Assembly (NCBI RefSeq): GCF_000426185.1
Contig: NZ_AUEW01000014.1
Span: 1-64,000, forward strand
Direction: 5' to 3'
Source of the DNA: Cellulomonas sp. URHD0024
GTDB lineage: Bacteria > Actinomycetota > Actinomycetes > Actinomycetales > Cellulomonadaceae
Length of the DNA stretch: 64,000 nt
Shown: one piece after another, positions 8,591 to 16,828 of the stretch
Position numbering within the stretch: position 1 is the stretch's first letter
Layout of the letters: each line of letters begins with the position of its first letter
The notes under the pieces: model-generated
The model's input: the letters and a program-made list of their open reading frames with translations, nothing else
Told to the model about the DNA's origin: nothing
Databases searched by the model: none
Translations under genes and position numbers: made by a program

Positions 8591-9216
8591 GCATCCAGCC
8601 CGTCTCCCACGAGGTGCTGGTCGAGCGGGTGGTCTCGGCGACGCTCGCAGCCGGGCCCGGCAGGGTCCGGGTGATCGTCGACGGGGCGCCGCCCACCCGG
8701 CCGGGCGCGCTCGCGGACGCCCTCGTCGGCCCCCTTCGAGCCGCGGGCCGCGCGGTGGTGCGCGTGCACGCCGACGACTTCCTACGTCCCGCCTCGCTGC
8801 GCTGGGAGTTCGGTCGGTTCGAGCCCGACGCGTACCTGGAGGACCGGCTCGACCTCGGCGCCCTGGGTCGTGAGGTCCTCGGCCGCTTCGTCGAGGAGGG
8901 CCGCTACCTGCCGTCGCTGTGGGACGCGTCGGCGGACCGGGCGACGCGCGCACCGTACGCGCCGGCACCCGAGGAGGCGGTGCTGGTCCTCGACGGCAGC
9001 CTGCTGCTCGGCCGCTGGCTGGACCACGAGGTCGCCGTGCACCTGACCCTCCGGCCGGCGTCGCTGGCGCGGCGCACCCCGGCCGACGAGCGTTGGACGC
9101 TGCCCGCGTTCGCGCGCTACGACGAGGAGATGCTGCCCTCGGCGGTCGCGGACCTCGTCGTGCACGTGGACGACCCGCGGCACCCCGCGCTGGAGGTCAC
9201 GCGACCGCCGCACTGA
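8587..9216 (+). CDS. Uridine-kinase-like protein with a degenerate P-loop
   Basis: The protein has 209 residues and a GTGA overlap with mscS. The layout is that of actinobacterial uridine-kinase-like NTPases: a P-loop strand (RVRVIVDGAPPTRPG), the VRVHADDFLRPASLRWEFG block where uridine kinases bind substrate, and a C-terminal Arg-rich segment with R..R.DERW. The Walker A lysine and Ser/Thr are missing: the loop reads GAPPTRPG instead of G-x4-GK-S/T. Nucleotide phosphoryl transfer is therefore questionable. The last 20 bases overlap the convergent WYL gene. Coupling to a mechanosensitive channel is unusual, and no role is assigned. Confidence 0.7.
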   Translation: MSIQPVSHEVLVERVVSATLAAGPGRVRVIVDGAPPTRPGALADALVGPLRAAGRAVVRVHADDFLRPASLRWEFGRFEPDAYLEDRLDLGALGREVLGRFVEEGRYLPSLWDASADRATRAPYAPAPEEAVLVLDGSLLLGRWLDHEVAVHLTLRPASLARRTPADERWTLPAFARYDEEMLPSAVADLVVHVDDPRHPALEVTRPPH

Positions 9217-10165
9217 CCCGTTCCGCGAGCCGCCGCGTCGCGGCGACCAGCTCGGCCGGGCCGACGATGTGCAGCGGCGCACCGAACATCGCCATCTGCG
9301 CCGCGAGCCCGTCCCACGACCACGACGACAGGACGACCCGGCACCGCCGCGCCGAGACCGCCTCGACCAGCCCGTCACGGCCGGCCCACCGGGCCACCTC
9401 CTCGGCGGGTCGATCGATCAGAGCCTCGCCGCGGATGGCGGAGCGCCAGGGGGAGATCGATGCGAACCGCTCGGCGACGAAGGTCGCGACGTCCGCGTCC
9501 GGCAGCGCACGGGGTGCGAACCGGGGCCCGGCCGGCGTCTTCGGGGTCATCCGGTCCACGCGGTACGTGCGCCAGTCCGAGCGGTCCAGGTCGTACCCGA
9601 CGAGGTACCAGCGGTCGCCCCACGTGACCAGGTGGTGCGCCTCCGCACGGCGCGGGATTCCGAGCGGGTTCTCGGTGCCGCCCGCGTAGTCGAAACGGAG
9701 CACCTCGCGGGCCCGCACGGCGCTGCCGAGAATGATCAGCGTCTCGGCGTCGACCGACGGGCGCTTCCGCGTCGAGGCCCGGCTCACGCTCGTGATCTGC
9801 AGGGCCTCCGCGGCCGACCGCAACCGTGCGGGCATCACCTGGCGCAGCGTCGCCAGCGCGCGCACGGCGGCCTCGTCGACCCCGGCGACCCCGGTCGACG
9901 CGGTCTGCAGCGCGACGACCAGGGCGACGGCCTGCTCGTCGTCGAGAAGCAGGGGCGGCATGTGCGTTCCGGGCTCGAGCCGGTAGCCGCCGTCCGGACC
10001 TTTGGAGGCGTGCACCGGATAGCCGAGGTCCCGTAGCCGGTCGACGTCGCGGCGCACCGTGCGCGGGCTGACGCCGAGCCGGTCGGCGAGCACGTCGCCA
10101 GGCCAGTCCCGGCGCGTCTGGAGCAGCGACAGGAGCGCGAGCAGGCGGGAGGACGGCGTGGACAT
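9197..10165 (-). CDS. WYL-domain transcriptional regulator (YafY/DeoR-type HTH)
   Basis: The protein has 322 residues. The N-terminal winged helix-turn-helix (residues 1-60: LLALLSLLQTRRDWPGDVLADRLGVSPRTVRRDVDRL) is followed by a linker and a WYL domain at about 145-225 (TWGDRWYLVGYDLDRSDWRTYRVDRM), then the C-terminal WCX-type domain. WYL domains are ligand-sensing modules of bacterial regulators. The gene is divergent from the ABC exporter, with a 25-bp near-perfect palindrome between them, so autoregulation and control of the exporter are likely (inference). The ATG at 10165 was chosen because it starts exactly at the HTH domain. Confidence 0.88.
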   Translation of the reverse strand: MSTPSSRLLALLSLLQTRRDWPGDVLADRLGVSPRTVRRDVDRLRDLGYPVHASKGPDGGYRLEPGTHMPPLLLDDEQAVALVVALQTASTGVAGVDEAAVRALATLRQVMPARLRSAAEALQITSVSRASTRKRPSVDAETLIILGSAVRAREVLRFDYAGGTENPLGIPRRAEAHHLVTWGDRWYLVGYDLDRSDWRTYRVDRMTPKTPAGPRFAPRALPDADVATFVAERFASISPWRSAIRGEALIDRPAEEVARWAGRDGLVEAVSARRCRVVLSSWSWDGLAAQMAMFGAPLHIVGPAELVAATRRLAERVSAAVA

Positions 10166-10184
10166 GACGTCAGGATGCCACGCA

Positions 10185-10209
10185 GTAGCGGACAGGATCT
10201 GACCGCTAC
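10185..10209. promoter_or_regulatory. Palindromic operator between the WYL regulator and the ABC exporter
   Basis: Arms GTAGCGGACAG (10185-10195) and CTGACCGCTAC (10199-10209) are complementary at 10 of 11 positions around a GAT centre. The site is 20 bases from the regulator start and 44 bases before the ABC ATP-binding gene, as expected for one operator serving both divergent promoters. Confidence 0.75.
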
Positions 10210-10252
10210 CTCGGGAAGAGTCGTCTCGTACCCCTCCCGGAAGGAAGAGCTG

Positions 10253-11245
10253 ATGATCCAGACCCGAGGACTGACCAAGGTGTTCGAGGTGAGCAAGACG
10301 CAGACCGTGCACGCCGTGCGCGGGATCGACCTCGACATCGCGCCCGGCGAGCTCGTCGCGGTGCTCGGCCCGAACGGCGCCGGCAAGACGACGACCATGC
10401 GGATGCTCACGACGCTCGTGCGGCCCACCGCCGGCACCGCGGTCGTGGCGGGTGTCGACGTGGTGCGGGACCCCGCCACGGTGCGGCGGCACATCGGCTA
10501 CGTCGGCCAGGGCAACGGCGCCGGCCACACCCAGCGCGGTGTCGACGAGCTGTTCTCCCAGGGGCTGATCTACGGCCTCGACCGTCCCTCCGCGCGGCGG
10601 CGCGCGCACGAGCTGGTCGATGCCCTCGACCTGTCCGCGCACGCCACCCGCAAGGTCAGCGAGCTGTCCGGCGGCCAGCGGCGCCGCCTCGACGTCGCGC
10701 TCGGCCTGGTCCACGCGCCGCAGCTGCTGTTCCTCGACGAGCCGAGCACCGGCCTCGACCCGCAGAACCGCGCGAATCTCTGGGACCACATCCTGCGGCT
10801 GCGCGCGGAGCACGAGATGACCATCATGCTCACCACGCACTACCTCGACGAAGCCGACACCATGGCCGAGCGGGTCGTCGTCGTGGACCACGGTCAGGTC
10901 ATCGCCGACGACACCGCCGACGGCCTCAAGCGCACGCTCGCCGGAGATCGGGTGGTGCTCACGACCACCGGGTCGGCGGCCGTCGTCGCGGGGCTGCTGG
11001 CGCACGTCCCCGGTGCACGGGACGTCGTCGTGGACGGCGCGCGCGTCGAAGCCCGCGTGGCTGACGCGGGAACCGCCGTCCCGGAACTCGTGATCGCGGC
11101 GTCGCGGGCGGGCGCGCCGCTGCTCGAGGCGCTCGCGGTCCGACCGACCCTCGACGACGTCTTCCTGGCGCTGACCGGCCGCTCCTTGCGCGACGAGCAG
11201 GCCTCTTCTTCCTCCGACGAGATCGAAGGGCGGGACGCAGCATGA
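10253..11245 (+). CDS. ABC exporter ATP-binding protein (DrrA-like)
   Basis: The protein has 330 residues. The ATPase domain shows Walker A GPNGAGKTT, the Q-loop region, signature LSGGQRRRLD, Walker B LLFLDEP and the switch His in TTHYLDEAD. The C-terminal extension (residues 235-315) matches the DUF4162-type domain of DrrA/NodI-like proteins. The ATG at 10253 follows AAGGAAGAG. The gene overlaps the permease by ATGA. Proteins of this kind drive export of hydrophobic compounds through an ABC-2 permease; the substrate is unknown. Divergence from a WYL regulator suggests inducible expression. Confidence 0.9.
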   Translation: MIQTRGLTKVFEVSKTQTVHAVRGIDLDIAPGELVAVLGPNGAGKTTTMRMLTTLVRPTAGTAVVAGVDVVRDPATVRRHIGYVGQGNGAGHTQRGVDELFSQGLIYGLDRPSARRRAHELVDALDLSAHATRKVSELSGGQRRRLDVALGLVHAPQLLFLDEPSTGLDPQNRANLWDHILRLRAEHEMTIMLTTHYLDEADTMAERVVVVDHGQVIADDTADGLKRTLAGDRVVLTTTGSAAVVAGLLAHVPGARDVVVDGARVEARVADAGTAVPELVIAASRAGAPLLEALAVRPTLDDVFLALTGRSLRDEQASSSSDEIEGRDAA

Positions 11246-12051
11246 GCACGCTGACACTCGAGACCCCCGTTCGGGCGGTTCCGACCTCCTCCAGGCGTCC
11301 CTGGTTCTCGGACGTCTGGCTCGTCATGACCCGCGAGCTGCGGCCCGTGGTCCGCGAACCGTTCTCGGTGGTCTTCGGCCTGATCCAGCCGCTGGTCTTC
11401 CTCGCGCTGTTCGGCCCGCTGCTCGCCGGCTCCACCGACCTGCCGTCGGCCGACGTCTGGCAGTGGTTCGTCCCCGCGATCCTCGTGATGACCACCCTCT
11501 TCGGCACGTCGATCACCGGCTCGAACCTGCAGACGGACATGCAGACGGGTGCCCACGAGCGGCTGCTGGTCACGCCGCTGTCGCGGTCGTCGCAGCTGGT
11601 CGGGCGCTCGCTCAAGGAGATCGTGCCGCTGGTTGCCCAGGCGCTCGTCGTGATCGTGGTCATGCTGCCGTTCGGGTTCCGCGCCGACCCCGTCGGCGCC
11701 GTGGTGGGTCTGGCCATGCTGGCGGTGCTGGGCGTCGGGCTCGGGTCGCTCAGCTACGCGCTGGCCATCGCCGTCCGAAAGCAGGAGTGGATGTTCTGGG
11801 CCGTCCAGCAGACCGTCCTGTTCCCGCTGCTGATCCTGTCGGGGATGCTGCTGCCCATCGAGTCCGGTCCCCAGTGGATGAAGGTCGCGTCTGCGTTCGA
11901 CCCGCTGCGCTGGGTGGTCGAGGCCGAGCGCGCCCTGTTCGCGGGTGACCTGACCGTGTCGGCCGTGGCGTGGGGCTGGGTCGCCGCCGTCCTCACCGCC
12001 GTCGTCGGGCTCGTCGTCGGGGTGCGCACGCTCCTGCGGTCCGCCGACTGA
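11242..12051 (+). CDS. ABC-2 type exporter permease (DrrB-like)
   Basis: The protein has 269 residues with a cytoplasmic N-terminus and about six transmembrane helices (near 45-65, 80-100, 125-150, 155-180, 190-212 and 240-262). The segment LQTDMQTGAHERLLVTPLSRSSQLVGR is the coupling region conserved in ABC-2 (DrrB/NodJ) permeases. Its ATG lies inside the stop of the ATP-binding gene, so the two form a coupled two-gene exporter. A 12-bp terminator stem follows 13 bases after the stop. Confidence 0.9.
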   Translation: MSTLTLETPVRAVPTSSRRPWFSDVWLVMTRELRPVVREPFSVVFGLIQPLVFLALFGPLLAGSTDLPSADVWQWFVPAILVMTTLFGTSITGSNLQTDMQTGAHERLLVTPLSRSSQLVGRSLKEIVPLVAQALVVIVVMLPFGFRADPVGAVVGLAMLAVLGVGLGSLSYALAIAVRKQEWMFWAVQQTVLFPLLILSGMLLPIESGPQWMKVASAFDPLRWVVEAERALFAGDLTVSAVAWGWVAAVLTAVVGLVVGVRTLLRSAD

Positions 12052-12064
12052 CCTCACGTTCCGT

Positions 12065-12103
12065 GCCCGTCGCGCGTCTTCCTCTCGAGGGCGCGCGACG
12101 GGC
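12065..12103 (+). terminator. Terminator of the ABC exporter operon
   Basis: Perfect 12-bp stem (GCCCGTCGCGCG at 12065-12076 with its complement at 12092-12103) and a 15-base loop, immediately after the permease stop. Confidence 0.75.
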
Positions 12104-12132
12104 GTGTCGGAGGGAGGGTCCAGGATGGACGC

Positions 12133-12666
12133 ATGCTTGTCGACGAGACCGGCACCGCTGTGAGCGCCACCGCTGTGACCCACACCGTGGTGACCACGCC
12201 GCTCGGGCCGACCACGCTGGTCGCGCACGACGGCAGGCTGAGCGCGTTGCTGATGCCGAGCTCGAAGTACGCCGAGGTACAGGGTCCGTTCGGGGAGCGC
12301 GACGACGACGGTTTCGGCGAGGTCCGCACCCAGCTCGACGAGTACTTCGCCGGCAGGCGGACCGCGTTCGACCTCCCGCTGGCGCTGGTCGGCACCCCGT
12401 TCCAGGTGCGGGTGTGGGAGGGGTTGCTGGCGATCCCCTACGGGCAGACGTGGTCCTACGGCCAGGTCGCCGAGTCGATCGGCCTCGACCCGCGCACGTC
12501 GTCGCGGGCGGTCGGCGCGGCCAACGGCCGGAACCGGATCGCCGTCGTCGTCCCCTGCCACCGCGTCATCGGCGCGAACGGCACGCTGACGGGGTTCGCG
12601 GCGGGCCTCGACCGCAAGCGGTTCCTCCTGGAGCTCGAGGAGGGGACGCCCGATCTGCTCTTCTGA
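12133..12666 (+). CDS. ogt: Methylated-DNA-[protein]-cysteine S-methyltransferase
   Basis: The protein has 177 residues. The C-terminal domain carries the acceptor Cys142 in the invariant motif VVPCHRVIG, the asparagine-hinge region AANGRN and the helix-turn-helix RTSSRAVGAA used to flip bases. The N-terminal domain is the short Ogt-like ribonuclease-H-like fold. Known role: irreversible removal of O6-alkyl groups from guanine. It forms a natural alkylation-repair pair with the AlkA glycosylase 5 kb upstream, although the two are not in one operon. CAGGAT sits six bases before the ATG, resembling the leaderless pattern used elsewhere here. Confidence 0.93.
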   Translation: MLVDETGTAVSATAVTHTVVTTPLGPTTLVAHDGRLSALLMPSSKYAEVQGPFGERDDDGFGEVRTQLDEYFAGRRTAFDLPLALVGTPFQVRVWEGLLAIPYGQTWSYGQVAESIGLDPRTSSRAVGAANGRNRIAVVVPCHRVIGANGTLTGFAAGLDRKRFLLELEEGTPDLLF

Positions 12667-12703
12667 CCTGCGCCGCCCGGGATGACCTGGAAAAGTCGTC
12701 GGC

Positions 12704-13768
12704 ATGAGAGTCGTCGTCGTCGGGGCCAGCGGGAACGTCGGAACCGCCGTGCTGCGCCGGTTCTCCGGCGACCCGAGCGTCACGTCGGTGGTGGCGGTCG
12801 CGCGCCGCATCCCGTCGCACGACCCCGGGCCGCCCTACGACGTGGCGCAGTGGGTGTCCGTCGACGTGCGCGGCCCGTCGGCGGTGGACCAGCTGACCAG
12901 CGCGTTCGCGGGTGCGGACTCCGTGGTGCACCTCGCCTGGGCGATCCAGCCGAGCCACCGCCGCGGCTACCTCCACGAGGTCAACGTCACCGGCACGAGG
13001 AACGTCGTGGACGCCTGCCGACGTGCCGGTGTCCGGCACCTGGTGGTCGCCTCGTCCGTGGGCGCCTACTCGCCCGCCCCCGACGACGTGCCGCGTAGCG
13101 AGGGCTGGGCCACGGACGGCGTGCCCTCCTCGTCGTACAGCGTCGACAAGACGGAGGTCGAACGACTGCTCGACGACGTCTCGGACCTTTCCGTCGCCCG
13201 GCTGCGCACCGCCCTGGTCTTCCAGCGCCCCGCGGGCCAGGAGATCGCGCGGTACTTCCTCGGCCCGTGGGCGCCCAAGCGCGCGCTCCGCGGGCATCTC
13301 CCCGCACTTCCCTGGCCGACAGGTCTGCGCCTGCAGACCGTGCACGCGAGCGATGTCGCCGCCGCCTACCGCGAGGCGGTGGTCCGGCGCGTGCAGGGGC
13401 CGTTCAACATCGCCGGCCCGGGCGTCCTGCGCGGGCAGGACGTCGCGGACGTCGTCGCTCGGGGGCGCGTGCGCGAGGTCCCGCCCGGCGCGGTCCGGCC
13501 ACTCCTGACCGCCGCGTGGCACGGTCGTGCCGTGCCCGTGGGCCCGGGCTGGCTGGACATGGCGCTCGCCGCCCCGCTGCTGGACACGACGCGCGCCGTT
13601 CGCGAGCTGGACTTCCGATCGCAGTGGTCGGCGGTCGAGTCTCTGCGCGACCTGGTCGACGGGATCGGGACCGGCGCCGGCACCGCCAGTCCGCCGCTGC
13701 GGCCGCGCCACCGGCGCTCGTCGAGGTCGACCGCCCCCCGCCGTGAGGCATCCTCGACCCATGGCTGA
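12704..13768 (+). CDS. NAD(P)-dependent epimerase/dehydratase (extended SDR family)
   Basis: The protein has 354 residues. The N-terminal Rossmann motif is GASGNVG (residues 7-13), followed by the SDR elements VVHLAW, the catalytic-type Ser in VVASSVGAY and Y-x3-K in YSVDKTEVE, which suits an extended SDR/NAD-dependent epimerase. The C-terminus binds the sugar or alcohol substrate, which is not identifiable here. The final 8 bases overlap the DsbA-like gene, and the SDR after that overlaps in turn, so three redox genes form one operon. Confidence 0.85.
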   Translation: MRVVVVGASGNVGTAVLRRFSGDPSVTSVVAVARRIPSHDPGPPYDVAQWVSVDVRGPSAVDQLTSAFAGADSVVHLAWAIQPSHRRGYLHEVNVTGTRNVVDACRRAGVRHLVVASSVGAYSPAPDDVPRSEGWATDGVPSSSYSVDKTEVERLLDDVSDLSVARLRTALVFQRPAGQEIARYFLGPWAPKRALRGHLPALPWPTGLRLQTVHASDVAAAYREAVVRRVQGPFNIAGPGVLRGQDVADVVARGRVREVPPGAVRPLLTAAWHGRAVPVGPGWLDMALAAPLLDTTRAVRELDFRSQWSAVESLRDLVDGIGTGAGTASPPLRPRHRRSSRSTAPRREASSTHG

Positions 13769-14267
13769 CGAGTTTCCCGCGGAACGGCACGTGTACGGCC
13801 GGCTCGACGCCCCGGTGACGATCCTCGAGTTCGGGGACCTCGAGTGCCCGTACTGCCGGGCGGCGGCGGGACCGCTCAAGGAGCTCGTCGACTCCTCCGA
13901 CGGGCGGGTCCGCCTGGTCTGGCGGCACTTCCCGCTGTTCGAGGTGCACCCGTACGCGCTGTCGGCGGCGCTCGCCGCCGAGGTGGCCGGGCGGCACGGG
14001 AAGTTCTGGGAGATGCACGACGCCCTGCTCGCCGAGCAGTCCCGGTTGACCGAGCCCGACCTGCGGCGTGCGGCGGAGGCGATGGGCATCGATCCGGCCG
14101 AGGTCGTCGGCGATCGGGCTCAGGCGCTGGCGCCCGCGGTGCAGGGCGACTACACCGCGGGGATCGAGCTGGGCGTCCGGGGGACGCCCGCCATCTACGT
14201 CGACGGCACGTACTTCCACGGCAAGGTGACGTTGGCGCGGTTGCGAGAGGCGGTGGATGCGGCGTGA
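13761..14267 (+). CDS. DsbA/FrnE-like thioredoxin-fold oxidoreductase
   Basis: The protein has 168 residues and no signal peptide, so it is probably cytoplasmic. The active-site motif CPYC lies at about residues 31-34 (EFGDLECPYCRAAAG). An inserted helical domain and a cis-proline motif (GVRGTPAIYVDG) follow, the layout of the DsbA-like thioredoxin_4 family often placed near NhaA in actinobacteria; an nhaA gene does lie 1.1 kb downstream on the opposite strand. It overlaps the upstream epimerase by 8 bases and the downstream SDR by GTGA. Confidence 0.87.
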   Translation: MADEFPAERHVYGRLDAPVTILEFGDLECPYCRAAAGPLKELVDSSDGRVRLVWRHFPLFEVHPYALSAALAAEVAGRHGKFWEMHDALLAEQSRLTEPDLRRAAEAMGIDPAEVVGDRAQALAPAVQGDYTAGIELGVRGTPAIYVDGTYFHGKVTLARLREAVDAA

Positions 14268-15061
14268 GCGTCCTGCGGACGGCGATGGTCACGGGCGCCG
14301 GGCGGGGGATCGGCCGCGGGATCGCCCTCGGGCTCGCGCAGGCCGGGTACCGGGTCGCCCTGGTCGGCCGGACACGGGCGCACCTGGACTCCGTGGCCGA
14401 CGAGATCGGCGGGTCGGCGTTCGTGGCGGCGGCCGACCTCATCGACCCGACCGAGGTCGACGACGCCGTCGTGCGGGCCGAGGACGAGCTGGGCGGCATC
14501 GGGCTGCTGGTCAACAACGCGGGCGTGATCGAGCGTTCGTCGACGGACTTCGTCGAGGACGACGTCGAGGACTCCTGGCGCGTGATCGAGGCGAACGTGC
14601 GCGGACCGCTGCTGGTGACGCACGCGGTGCTGCCGGGGATGCTCGCGCGGGGGAGCGGGCGCGTGGTCAACCTCAACTCCGGCGCCGGCCACCGCGCGAT
14701 GACCGAGTACACCGGCTACGCGATCAGCAAGGGCGCGCTCGCGCGGTTCACCACCCAGCTCGACGCGCAGTACCGCGACCGGGGGCTGCGGGTGATCGAC
14801 CTGGCACCCGGGCACGTCGAGACCCAGATGACGACGGCCATGCCGATGCACGCGGGCCGGACGCAGTGGACGCCCGTCGAGGCGGTCGCGGAGCTGGTAC
14901 GCGCGTTCGGCGACGGGGAGCTCGACGCGCTCTCCGGGCGCTTCGTGCGCGCCGGCACGGACACGGTCTCGTCGCTGCAGGCCGCCACCGCCCAGATCCT
15001 CGCCGCCGATGCCCGCACCCTGAGCCTGAGCCGCTACGGCGACGACGACCCGATCGGCTGA
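14264..15061 (+). CDS. Short-chain dehydrogenase/reductase
   Basis: The protein has 265 residues with all classical SDR signatures: cofactor motif TGAGRGIG, NNAG in LLVNNAGVIE, catalytic Ser in NLNSGAG, and YxxxK in YTGYAISK. The GTG at 14264 overlaps the previous stop. The substrate is unknown. The gene ends the three-gene redox operon; the gap after it (15062-15406) contains only repeats, so transcription probably stops there. Confidence 0.9.
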   Translation: MSVLRTAMVTGAGRGIGRGIALGLAQAGYRVALVGRTRAHLDSVADEIGGSAFVAAADLIDPTEVDDAVVRAEDELGGIGLLVNNAGVIERSSTDFVEDDVEDSWRVIEANVRGPLLVTHAVLPGMLARGSGRVVNLNSGAGHRAMTEYTGYAISKGALARFTTQLDAQYRDRGLRVIDLAPGHVETQMTTAMPMHAGRTQWTPVEAVAELVRAFGDGELDALSGRFVRAGTDTVSSLQAATAQILAADARTLSLSRYGDDDPIG

Positions 15062-15120
15062 CCCCGCGGAGCTTCGGGCACGCTGCCGACCGGGTCAGCC
15101 GACCGCCGCGTCCGGCCCGC

Positions 15121-15225
15121 CACGTGTAGCGGCGCGCGGCGTCCGGACCTAGCGCCACGTGTAGCGGCGCGCGGCGTCCGGACCTAGCGCCACGTGTAGC
15201 GGCGCGCGTCGTCCGGACCTAGCGC
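15121..15225. repeat. Three tandem copies of a 35-bp repeat
   Basis: Units start at 15121, 15156 and 15191 with one substitution (GGC to GTC) in the third. Each contains GTCCGGACCTAGCGCCAC, the outer edge of the 92-bp element that follows immediately. The units abut without spacers. A decayed partial copy lies at about 15104-15120. The rest of 15062-15406 outside the repeats holds nothing recognisable. Confidence 0.9.
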
Positions 15226-15309
15226 CACCTGGGACGGGAGCAGCCGCGTGTGACGCTTCGAGCGCCCACAGGCGTCACATCCGTCCCGTGCGTCCCGGGT
15301 GCCGCTACC
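15218..15309. repeat. 92-bp dispersed intergenic element, copy 1
   Basis: It begins CCTAGCGCCACCTGGGAC and ends GTGCCGCTACC, with inverted-repeat ends and an inner 8-bp hairpin (TGTGACGC and GCGTCACA). It is the same length as, and shares its ends with, the copies at 49736 and 62761. It sits between the convergent SDR and nhaA genes. Confidence 0.7.
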
Positions 15310-15406
15310 TCGACACGCCGGGACCGCGCACTCGGCTCGTCCCGACGATCACCAGGACGTCATTGCGGCCTTCGAGAGCGTTCGTGAACGAGTCCCGGAG
15401 CAGGCG

Positions 15407-16786
15407 CTACGTCGCCGGCGCGGTCCACGGCAGCGGGGGAAGGGCCGGCGGGGGACCGTCGCCGGTGGGGGAGCACAGCGGCAGCCGCTCACCGAGCCAC
15501 CGCAGCAGGATCGACCCGATGACGGCGGCGGTCAGCGACCCGGCGAGGATGCCGATCTTGGCGTTGTCGAGCATCGTCCGGTCGTCGAAGGCGAGCTCCG
15601 CGATGAACAGGGAGATGGTGAACCCGATGCCGGCGAGCACGGCGCCGCCGAGCAGGTGGCCCCAGCGGACGCGGCCGGGCAGCTCGCCGAGACCGAACCG
15701 CAGGGCGATCGTCGAGGCGCCGGTGATGCCGACCGCGTTCCCCAGGACGAGCGCGACCGCGACGCCGATGGCGAGACGCGAGTGAGCGGCGGCGCTCAGT
15801 GAGTCGCTGTCCAGCACGATCCCGGCGTTGGCCAGGCCGAACAGCGGCACGACGACGAACGCGCTCCACGGGTGCAGGATGCGCTGCAGCCGGTCGTTCG
15901 TCGGGACCGCCGCCCGCGCCGCGAGCTCCGCCAGGTGCTCACGGTCGGCCGTCGGCGCGACGATGAGGTCGCGCCCGTATCCGGCGACCTCCTCGACGAC
16001 CTCCCGCTCTGCCGGCCGTGCGGGGACGAGCAGCCCGATGATCACGCCGGCCAACGTCGCGTGCACCCCTGAGGCCTGGACCGCGAACCACAGCGCGATG
16101 CCCGCCAGGACGTAGGGCGCGAGCTGCCAGACCTTGAGCCAGCGCATGACGACGACGCCGAGCACGATCGCCGCCGCGAGCGCGAGGGCCATGCCGTCGA
16201 TGTCGGACGTGTAGAAGACCGACATCACGGTGATCGCGCCGATGTCGTCGACGATCGCGAGCGTGAGCAGGAAGAGCCGGAGCCGGTCGGGGCACTTGGG
16301 CCCGAAGAGGGCGAGGATGCCGACCAGGAACGCGGTGTCGGTCGACATCACGACGCCCCAGCCGTGGGCCGCGTCGGTACCGCCGTTGAACGCCAGGTAG
16401 ATGAGGATCGGGACGAGCAGCCCGCCCAGCGCGCCGAGCGCCGGGACCGCGACGGTCCGCTTGTCACGCAGGTCGCCGGTGGTCGCCTCGCGGCTGATCT
16501 CGAGGCCGACGACGAGGAAGAAGATCGCCATCGCGGCGTCGTTGACCCACCCGTGCAGGTCGAGCTCGACGCCCCAGGTGCCGACGTGGAACCCGGCGGT
16601 CGTCGCCCAGAACGACTCGTACGCGTCGGACCACGGCGAGTTCGCCCAGACCAGCGCGACGATCGTGGCAGCCAGGAGGTAGATCGCACTGCCGGCCTCG
16701 TTGGTCAGGAAGTCCTTGACCGTCGGCTGCAGCCCGGGAAGCGACACCCGCAGAGAGGGGCCGGGGCTCGTGGAGGTCGCCGACAT
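15407..16786 (-). CDS. nhaA: Na+/H+ antiporter NhaA
   Basis: The protein has 459 residues with about 12 transmembrane segments. The paired aspartates of the ion-binding site appear in LAIVDDIGAI, and the TM4 unwound region in VVMSTDTAFLVGIL; FLTNEAGSAIYLLAATIVALVWANSPW is the usual NhaA start of TM1. Known role: electrogenic Na+ extrusion in exchange for protons. The ATG at 16786 lies 42 bases from the PPK2 stop on the same strand, so read-through from ppk2 is possible. A further 12 residues upstream are open in frame but unlike the family. Confidence 0.93.
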   Translation of the reverse strand: MSATSTSPGPSLRVSLPGLQPTVKDFLTNEAGSAIYLLAATIVALVWANSPWSDAYESFWATTAGFHVGTWGVELDLHGWVNDAAMAIFFLVVGLEISREATTGDLRDKRTVAVPALGALGGLLVPILIYLAFNGGTDAAHGWGVVMSTDTAFLVGILALFGPKCPDRLRLFLLTLAIVDDIGAITVMSVFYTSDIDGMALALAAAIVLGVVVMRWLKVWQLAPYVLAGIALWFAVQASGVHATLAGVIIGLLVPARPAEREVVEEVAGYGRDLIVAPTADREHLAELAARAAVPTNDRLQRILHPWSAFVVVPLFGLANAGIVLDSDSLSAAAHSRLAIGVAVALVLGNAVGITGASTIALRFGLGELPGRVRWGHLLGGAVLAGIGFTISLFIAELAFDDRTMLDNAKIGILAGSLTAAVIGSILLRWLGERLPLCSPTGDGPPPALPPLPWTAPAT

Positions 16787-16828
16787 GCGCACCAAACTCG
16801 CAGGTCGGCGACCTCGGCGCAACGGCTC

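Noticed and set aside
15121..15225. A CRISPR array from three regularly spaced 35-bp repeats
   Set aside because: The units abut directly with no spacers between them and no cas genes are nearby; it is a simple tandem repeat.
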